From contig CP047152.1 of NCBI GenBank assembly GCA_041879295.1, positions 1,927,501 through 1,991,500 of the forward strand: a DNA stretch of 64,000 nt, written 5' to 3'. The stretch is from Pseudomonas putida (GTDB lineage Bacteria > Pseudomonadota > Gammaproteobacteria > Pseudomonadales > Pseudomonadaceae). Under the pieces are notes generated by a model. It worked only from the letters and a program-made list of their open reading frames with translations, did no database searches and was not told the DNA's origin. Shown in pieces: positions 58,055-64,000 of the stretch. Position numbers and translations under genes: made by a program. Numbering within the stretch: the first letter of the stretch is position 1; every line of letters begins with the position of its first letter.

Positions 58055-59878
58055 ATGTCCCAAGTCTTTGATGCCAGCGCATTCCTGGCGACCTGCAGCG
58101 GTCGCCCGGGCGTTTACCGGATGTTCGACGGCGAAGCCCGGCTGCTTTACGTGGGCAAGGCCAAGAACCTGAAGAAGCGCCTGGCCAGCTATTTCCGCAA
58201 GACTGGCCTTGCCCCCAAGACCGCCGCGCTGGTTGCGCGCATCGCCCAGGTTGAAACCACCATCACCGCCAACGAAACCGAGGCGTTGCTGCTGGAGCAG
58301 AACCTGATCAAGGAATGGCGGCCGCCGTACAACATCCTGCTGCGCGACGATAAGTCCTACCCCTACGTGTTTCTGTCCGATGGCGAGTTTCCGCGCCTGG
58401 GCATTCACCGGGGGGCAAAAAAGGCCAAGGGCCGTTATTTTGGCCCGTACCCCAGCGCCGGGGCCATTCGCGAAAGCCTCAGCCTGCTGCAAAAGGCTTT
58501 TTCAGTGCGTCAGTGCGAAGATAGCTACTACGCCAACCGCACCCGACCATGCCTGCAATACCAGATAAAACGTTGCAAAGGGCCCTGCACCGACCTGGTG
58601 ACTGCCGAGGAATACGCAGAAGACGTGCGCCATTCGGTGATGTTTCTGGAAGGGCGTAGCCAGCAACTGGGCAATGAGTTGAACGCCGAGATGGAGAAGG
58701 CCGCCATGGCCCTCGATTTCGAAAAAGCCGCCGAGCTGCGCGACCAGATCGCCCTGTTGCGCCGCGTGCAGGACCAGCAGTACATCGAGGGCGGCAGCGG
58801 TGATGTCGACGTCATCGCCGCCTTCGTCAACCCGGGTGGCGCCTGTGTGCACCTGATCAGCGTGCGCGGCGGGCGAGTACTGGGCAGCAAGAACTTCTTC
58901 CCGCAAGTGGGCATCGAGGAGGAGGTGGCCGAGGTCATGGCCGCATTCCTGTCCCAGTACTACTTGGGCAACGCAGAGCGCGAGCTGCCCGGCGAGTTGA
59001 TCGTCAATGTTGTGCACGAAGACTTCAATGCCATCACCGAAGCACTGCACACGCTGCGTGGCCGCGAACTGACCATTAGCCACCGGGTGCGTGGTACCCG
59101 CGCCCGCTGGCAACAACTGGCAGTGACCAATGCCGAGCAGGCGCTGAATGCCCGCCTGGCCAACCGCCAGCACATGGCTGCGCGCTTCGAGGCCCTGGCC
59201 GAAGTGCTGGGCCTGGATGAAGTGCCGCAACGCCTGGAATGCTACGACATCAGCCACTCCAGTGGTGAAGCTACCGTGGCCAGTTGCGTGGTGTTCGGCC
59301 CTGAAGGGCCGATCAAGTCCGACTACCGCCGCTTCAACATCGAAGGCGTCACCGCAGGTGACGATTACGCGGCCATGCATCAGGCCCTGACCCGCCGCTA
59401 TGGGCGCATCAAGGACGGTGAGGGCAAGTTGCCCGACGTGCTGCTGGTGGACGGTGGCAAGGGCCAGCTGAACATGGCCCGCGATGTGATGCAGGAGCTG
59501 GGCTTCACCGACCTGACCCTGCTCGGTGTGGCCAAGGGCGTCACACGCAAGGCGGGTTTCGAAACCCTGTACCTGAACGATGTGCATCACGAATTCACCC
59601 TCAAGGGCGATTCATCGGCCTTGCACCTGATCCAGCAGATCCGCGACGAAGCCCACCGCTTCGCTATCACCGGCCACCGCGCCCGCCGTGGCAAGGCCCG
59701 TCGAGTCTCCAGCCTTGAAGATGTGGCCGGGGTAGGGCCCAAGCGCCGCCGCGACCTGCTGAAACATTTCGGCGGCCTGCAGGAGCTCAACCGCGCCAGT
59801 ATCGATGAAATCGCCAAAGCCCCCGGCATCAGTAAAAAGCTTGCCGAATCAATTTATGCCAGCCTGCATAGCGAGTAG
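58055..59878 (+). CDS. uvrC: UvrABC nuclease subunit C
   Basis: This 607-residue excision nuclease has the N-terminal GIY-YIG domain ([20 protein letters not shown]), a UVR domain near 200-235 ([21 protein letters not shown]), the RNase H-like 5' endonuclease region ([33 protein letters not shown]) and two helix-hairpin-helix motifs at the end ([32 protein letters not shown]). It cuts on both sides of DNA lesions. The gacA-uvrC-pgsA order is conserved in pseudomonads. Confidence 0.98.
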   Translation: MSQVFDASAFLATCSGRPGVYRMFDGEARLLYVGKAKNLKKRLASYFRKTGLAPKTAALVARIAQVETTITANETEALLLEQNLIKEWRPPYNILLRDDKSYPYVFLSDGEFPRLGIHRGAKKAKGRYFGPYPSAGAIRESLSLLQKAFSVRQCEDSYYANRTRPCLQYQIKRCKGPCTDLVTAEEYAEDVRHSVMFLEGRSQQLGNELNAEMEKAAMALDFEKAAELRDQIALLRRVQDQQYIEGGSGDVDVIAAFVNPGGACVHLISVRGGRVLGSKNFFPQVGIEEEVAEVMAAFLSQYYLGNAERELPGELIVNVVHEDFNAITEALHTLRGRELTISHRVRGTRARWQQLAVTNAEQALNARLANRQHMAARFEALAEVLGLDEVPQRLECYDISHSSGEATVASCVVFGPEGPIKSDYRRFNIEGVTAGDDYAAMHQALTRRYGRIKDGEGKLPDVLLVDGGKGQLNMARDVMQELGFTDLTLLGVAKGVTRKAGFETLYLNDVHHEFTLKGDSSALHLIQQIRDEAHRFAITGHRARRGKARRVSSLEDVAGVGPKRRRDLLKHFGGLQELNRASIDEIAKAPGISKKLAESIYASLHSE

Positions 59879-59911
59879 AATGCCGGGCTCAACTTGCGGC
59901 CAGTCGTACCG

Positions 59912-60472
59912 ATGAATATTCCAAACCTGCTCACCGTTCTACGCGTCCTGCTCATTCCGTGCTTCATTCTGCTCTTCTATATGCCCTATGAGTGGAGCTA
60001 CATGGCTGCCAGCAGCGTATTCGCGGTTGCCGCCGCCACCGATTGGCTGGACGGCTACCTGGCGCGTCGACTGCAGCAGAGCACGCCGTTCGGCGCCTTT
60101 CTCGACCCGGTGGCTGACAAGCTGATGGTGGCAGTGGCCCTGGTGCTGCTGGTGCAGACCCACGCCAACTTCTGGCTGACCCTGCCGGCGGCGGTCATCA
60201 TCGGTCGCGAGATCGTGGTGTCTGCGCTGCGCGAATGGATGGCTGAGCTAGGGGCGCGAGCACATGTGGCGGTGTCCAACCTCGGTAAGTGGAAGACTGC
60301 GGCGCAGATGCTGGCGCTGGTGATCCTGCTGGGCAACCCGCCAGCGGTAACGTTCTGGGTGATCCTGGGCTACGGGCTGCTGCTGGTGGCAGCGGGGCTG
60401 ACGCTGTGGTCGATGGTGCACTACCTGTTGGCCGCCTGGCCGCACCTGCGCGAAGGTTCGGAAAAAAAATAA
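59912..60472 (+). CDS. pgsA: CDP-diacylglycerol-glycerol-3-phosphate 3-phosphatidyltransferase
   Basis: This 186-residue membrane enzyme has the full CDP-alcohol phosphatidyltransferase motif DG-x2-AR-x8-G-x3-D-x3-D: D47, G48, A51, R52, G61, D65, D69 ([25 protein letters not shown]). It makes phosphatidylglycerophosphate, the first committed step to phosphatidylglycerol. I start it at the ATG at 59912, whose product begins [18 protein letters not shown] as in the family. tRNA-Gly follows by 63 bp. Confidence 0.97.
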   Translation: MNIPNLLTVLRVLLIPCFILLFYMPYEWSYMAASSVFAVAAATDWLDGYLARRLQQSTPFGAFLDPVADKLMVAVALVLLVQTHANFWLTLPAAVIIGREIVVSALREWMAELGARAHVAVSNLGKWKTAAQMLALVILLGNPPAVTFWVILGYGLLLVAAGLTLWSMVHYLLAAWPHLREGSEKK

Positions 60473-60492
60473 AAGTTTTTTGAATCAAGGGG

Positions 60493-60520
60493 TTGACGCT
60501 GTTTTAGAAATCGCTAGAAT
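60493..60520 (+). promoter_or_regulatory. tRNA-Gly promoter
   Basis: TTGACG (60493-60498) and TAGAAT (60515-60520) with a 16-bp spacer sit just upstream of the tRNA start, a good sigma-70 promoter. Confidence 0.8.
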
Positions 60521-60535
60521 GGCACCCATCACGAC

Positions 60536-60611
<76 letters not shown>

Positions 60612-60645
60612 AATTCGATCCTCAGTGCGTCGCTGGGATCAAAAA

Positions 60646-60674
60646 GAAGAGGCCTTTAAGGCCTCTTTTTTTAT
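60646..60674 (+). terminator. Rho-independent terminator after tRNA-Gly
   Basis: AAGAGGCCTTTAAGGCCTCT followed by a run of seven T is a textbook terminator. It lies 35 bp past the tRNA and 10 bp before the Rhs remnant end on the other strand. Confidence 0.93.
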
Positions 60675-60683
60675 GCCTGAATT

Positions 60684-62589
60684 TTATATCTCGGCTATTG
60701 CCCCGGTTTCGACCAAACGGTCGCTGGGGGCGTAGCGAAATTGCAGGGTTTTCTGGGCAGGGTCGACGTAGCGCGTCAGTTGACCAGCGACATCAATTTC
60801 ATAGCGGTCAATGCGACCGCCTGGACGTTCGCTTTCGACCAGATAACCACGTGCGTCGTAGCGGAAGTGGGTGTGTTTACCCCGGGCATTGATGCTTTTG
60901 AGGTCGTAGCCGTAACGGTTGTGTCCCGAATAAGTCTTGCCCGTGTGAGGTAGGTCATGAAAGCGGCCGATGATCTGTTCAAGATGCGCGTTTTCGTCAT
61001 TGGCAGCGTTGGTCATCCCGCGGCGCTGGATCTGGGTCAGTACCTCGGCAATCAGGTTGTCGCTGGCATCGTAGCGATAGGCCTTGTCCAGCAGCGGCAG
61101 CACTTCAGCAGGGGCATCGCGGTAGTGAATAGCCTTGCCGGCCAGGCGACCGCTGGTGTCGTAGCGTGTGCGGGTGACCAGTTTGCCTTGGGTGGCCGTA
61201 CTTGTCATAGAGGGCTTTCAGGCGCCCTTGTTCGTCGTACAGCAGGTCGAGGCAATTGAGATTGCGGTCGCCGAGCCTGATCAGGCGTGAGCGTTTGGGA
61301 TTCAGTGGATCTGTATCGAAGACCTGATAGAGCCCGTCATGGATATCTTCGACAACGGTCTGGCCTTCCTCCAGCTGGAAGAAGGCCAAGCCGTCCACGG
61401 CACTGACGAAGGCATCACCGGCACTGAGGCGTCCCAGTTCCAGTCGGTTACCTTCCTCGTCAATGTAAATCCACAGTTCTCCCCCATGGGGGTGTGGCAC
61501 ACGCATGAGCTCAACCTCATACGGTACGCACCATCCCATGCCTAATAGGCCGTCGGGACGTCTATCATTGCTGTCGTAGCTTCGTGCCCATTCAATACCC
61601 ACCAAGCCGGGAAGACTGAAGTCAACTTCCTCGGAGCCTACAAGGACCTTGCTACCTGCGGAAACGAGCACGGGGTTACCCTTATATGGGCAACCTTTGG
61701 ATTTGGGTCTTGGTACCGGTGCGGTTGGGGGGCGTCTACGGGGCAGCCTGATTCTCCGTGAAACAAGCATCCCCGCAATAATCCCGGTAAACATCGCAAT
61801 CTTGCTCTTGCCGTTGCGAATGTCCCGGACCGTCGCCGTACCGCCACCAATGCGCACATTGGGCGATACGTTTTCATTCACATCAATCGTGGCATCGCAG
61901 GTGGTCTTGTCACCTGAACGCGCTGCGGGTTGGCCATTGATGAATACCTTGTCCGAGCCTTGCGCAATGAAGGTGTCGGGCAGGGGCGGGTGGCGCGAAC
62001 AGCTGATCTTGTCTCCTTTCGCAGGCTCCGAGCCTGGGTCGGCCGGTGTGGTCACGGGCGGGTTGAAGATGTCACGTATGGCCATCCCCAGCCCCACGAA
62101 CGGGACGAGATAAGGCACCGCAGCCATGGCCATGGAACCAACGTTCTCCAGGATGGACGGTTCCTCTTGTTCAGTATCGGCTGCGCCGCCTCCAGGTGGG
62201 CCCGTGGTGCCGGCCGCGCGCGCAGCGGGCTCACTGTTAATGAGCACATTGGTTGACCCGCTCTCGATTTTTCCGTAGGGATCGGGCGAGACCACGCTGT
62301 TGCCAAGGCTGTCGCAAAAGCTGGAGATGGCATCGCCGACAGTCTGGTCTTCGCCGACGGAAAGGGTGCTCATTGCGCCGACTGCCACACCCGCGACGGC
62401 GGCGATGGCGACGCCAGCCGCACCGCCAGTGGCTACGGTGCCAACCACGGCCAAGCTGATGGCTGCGGCGACGGCCGCGGTGGCCGCTGCATAGATAACG
62501 GCCTCGGCAACTGCGCTGATCATTTCAGCGGCAAGCGATGGATGAAGAATTGCGTCGCCCATTCGGGCGGCGTGAACGGTCTGCGCCAT
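60684..62589 (-). pseudogene. prePAAR-PAAR-Rhs T6SS effector remnant, frameshifted and truncated
   Basis: The 5' part (62589 to about 61190) encodes an N-terminus with the prePAAR motif A7-A8-R9-x2-D12-x3-H16, two hydrophobic regions (about 25-75 and 150-170), a PAAR-type repeat domain (CSRHPPLPDTFIAQGSD, GDKTTCDATIDV) and the start of an Rhs shell (VDFSLPGLVGIEWARSYDSN). Near 61190-61205 the reading frame shifts by one base. The second fragment, down to 60684, reads as mid-Rhs YD repeats (RYDTSGRLAGKAIHY, YRYDASDNLIAEVL, FRYDARGYLVESERPGGRID). Several hundred residues of shell, the DPxG cleavage site and any C-terminal toxin are missing. Normal family length is about 1400 residues. Confidence 0.88.
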
Positions 62590-62642
62590 TGGCGGTAAGC
62601 TCCTAGCAATCCGAAAGTCCTTGTCCTGGGGCGTGGAGAGGC

Positions 62643-63371
62643 TCAGGCAAATCGGAGCTCGTCTTTAAGCGCGCGCCAGTGGCTGATATCGTCGTCACTC
62701 AAAGGCCCAGGCTTGCTGTAGTTGAGCACCAGCATCCGTTGCTGCCCCGGTATCAGGCAGGCCGCCTGAAGCTGGTAGTGGGGCTTGTCGCCGACCATGA
62801 ACTGGATGGCCATTTCCCGACTGTCGATGGGATGCTCATTGCTTCCAAGGCGGGTCACTTTCGCGGGCGTAATGGTCAGCGCCTTTGACTTCTTCCGTAA
62901 TACGTTCAGTTGCTCCTCCAAGGCCTCATCCAGGGTCTTGGTGGTTGCAACAGGGCTGCGAGCGATCACCAACGTGGTTTGTCTGTGTCCGTTTACCAGC
63001 AGCTCCAGCTGCAACTGCTCTGCCTGGTTGTTGACCTGCACCTGGCAGTCGAGCCTGAAATGCAGTTCCAACGGGGCGTGACAATCCGGTACCGCTTTGA
63101 GCGCGCGCACGTGGATGCGCGGTTCAAAGCGCTGGAGGGTACGGCGGATATCGGCGCTCACTTGCTGCAGCAGGTCGCCGCTGCTGACGTCATGCCCGTT
63201 GAAGTCGCGCAGGCCCAGGTCGGGGCTGCTTTGGGAGCAACCCTGGCGAGCGTTCAGCAACGTTTCGAGGTGACGCTTGATGGCCGCGAACTTGTGCGAA
63301 GCGTTTTCCTGGCGAGACGGCTCCCGGATGGCGGACGGGTCCGCCATCAAGCGATCGAAGAAACCACTCAT
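62643..63371 (-). CDS. TssE-Eag chimera: T6SS baseplate gp25 domain joined to C-terminal half of an Eag (DUF1795) chaperone
   Basis: This 242-residue protein starts as a TssE/gp25 baseplate subunit: MSGFFDRLM, KRHLETLLNARQGCSQSSPD, GLRDFNGHD and the tail LELHFRLDCQVQVNN. From about residue 129 it changes to sequence like the C-terminal two thirds of Eag chaperones: TTLVIARSPVATTKTLDEAL, EEQLNVLRKKSKALTI, a beta run with HYQLQAACLIPGQQRMLVLN and the closing SHWRALKDELRF. A natural TssE ends near 130-170 residues and Eag begins about 40 residues earlier than this match. The simplest reading is a deletion fusing tssE to eag. ATGA overlap with tssC upstream. Confidence 0.72.
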   Translation of the reverse strand: MSGFFDRLMADPSAIREPSRQENASHKFAAIKRHLETLLNARQGCSQSSPDLGLRDFNGHDVSSGDLLQQVSADIRRTLQRFEPRIHVRALKAVPDCHAPLELHFRLDCQVQVNNQAEQLQLELLVNGHRQTTLVIARSPVATTKTLDEALEEQLNVLRKKSKALTITPAKVTRLGSNEHPIDSREMAIQFMVGDKPHYQLQAACLIPGQQRMLVLNYSKPGPLSDDDISHWRALKDELRFA

Positions 63372-64000
63372 TGCGTGTCGAGCCGGCCTACCAGGGAAAT
63401 TTCGAAGTTCGCGCCCATGTACTTGAAGTGCGGGCGCACGGCGAGCGAGACCTGGTACCAGCCCGGATCACCCGCCACGTCCGAGACCTCGACCCTGGCA
63501 GCACGCAGCGGCCGACGGCTGCGCACATCGGCCGAAGGGTTTTCCTGGTCGGCGACGTATTGCTTGATCCATTTGTTGAGTTCGGACTCAAGGTCGCGTC
63601 GCTCCTTCCAGCTGCCGATCTGCTCGCGCTGCAACACCTTGATGTAGTGAGCCAGGCGATTGACGATGAACAGGTACGGCAGTTGGGTGCCGAGCTTGTA
63701 GTTGGTCTGTGCCTGCAGGCCTTCGGGTGTCTTGGGGAAGTTTTTCGGCTTCTGCACCGAGTTGGCTGAGAAGAACGCGGCGTTGTCGCTGTCCTTGCGC
63801 ATGGTCAGGGCGATAAAGCCCTCTTCGGCCAGCTCGAATTCCTTGCGGTCGGAAATCAGTACCTCGGTAGGGATCTTGGCCTGCAGCTGCCCCAGCGATT
63901 CGTACAGATGCACCGGCAGGTCTTCGACGGCACCACCCGATTGTGGGCCGATGATGTTGGGACACCAGCGGTAGCGGGCAAAGCTGTCGTTGATGCAGCT
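63368..64000 (-). CDS. tssC: T6SS sheath large subunit TssC, partial at right edge
   Basis: The visible 210 residues are the C-terminal part of TssC/VipB. They show RYRWCPNIIGPQSGGAVEDLP-type start, AEEGFIALTMRKDSDNAAFF, GTQLPYLFIVNRLAHYIKVL, QREQIGSWKERRDLESELNK and the closing VRPHFKYMGANFEISLVG. TssC with TssB makes the contractile sheath. The N-terminus is outside the window. The stop overlaps the tssE start by four bases (ATGA), the usual tssBCE order. Confidence 0.95.
   Translation of the reverse strand, partial: SCINDSFARYRWCPNIIGPQSGGAVEDLPVHLYESLGQLQAKIPTEVLISDRKEFELAEEGFIALTMRKDSDNAAFFSANSVQKPKNFPKTPEGLQAQTNYKLGTQLPYLFIVNRLAHYIKVLQREQIGSWKERRDLESELNKWIKQYVADQENPSADVRSRRPLRAARVEVSDVAGDPGWYQVSLAVRPHFKYMGANFEISLVGRLDTQ

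Overview
The window is a high-GC gammaproteobacterial chromosome segment that looks like the Pseudomonas putida group. Supporting signs are a 13-gene nuo operon with fused nuoCD, a gacA-uvrC-pgsA-tRNA-Gly cluster, a ChrR-type quinone/chromate reductase, a second EF-G gene, and many REP sequences of the TTCGCGGGTAAACCCGC and TTCGCGGGCACGCCCGC types. Gene assignments come from reading protein motifs; no database search was run.

Layout. 1-1151: 5' part of a phosphotransferase-domain gene that runs off the left edge. 1563-8929: a Yej-like peptide ABC importer (fused double ATPase, two permeases, two tandem solute-binding proteins), all on the minus strand. 9149-13589: mltD, gloB, a SAM methyltransferase, rnhA and dnaQ. 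13615-14169: a large inverted-repeat element with an amplified core. 14236-17403: a Lys/Arg/Orn decarboxylase, a small protein and chrR. 17507-19570: a TonB-dependent receptor. 19791-21573: a LuxR-type small regulator followed by a P2-like prophage remnant (gpL-like, holin-like, CI-like, Ogr-like). 21664-36617: nuoA-N on the minus strand (respiratory complex I) with a Fur-box-like site in its upstream region. 37001-39690: a YhhN-family membrane protein and isocitrate lyase aceA, the latter with a long leader.

40181-44009 holds the least familiar group: a divergent exported mini-secretin-like protein, an AAA-type ATPase with a C-terminal winged-helix-like part, and an exported subtilisin-family protease whose catalytic Asp position is Glu. 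The ATPase promoter sits in a 37-bp nested palindrome. 44092-55886: a SulP transporter, EF-G paralogue, two small unknown proteins, a GABA-type aminotransferase with a LysR regulator and a GabP-like permease, a thioesterase, a GST and a Pit phosphate transporter. 56015-60611: DUF488, GNAT, an XRE regulator, gacA, uvrC, pgsA and tRNA-Gly.

60684-64000 is a damaged type VI secretion locus on the minus strand: the 3' part of tssC, a tssE that reads in frame into the C-terminal half of an Eag-like (DUF1795) chaperone, and a prePAAR-PAAR-Rhs gene reduced to a frameshifted remnant.

Three copies of one inverted-repeat element (1278-1544, 13615-14169, 37781-38005) have long arms around a core of about 100 bp. 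The core is inverted in the first copy and amplified to four units in the second. The main candidates for new biology are this element family, the 40-44 kb ATPase/protease/mini-secretin group and the tssE-eag chimera.
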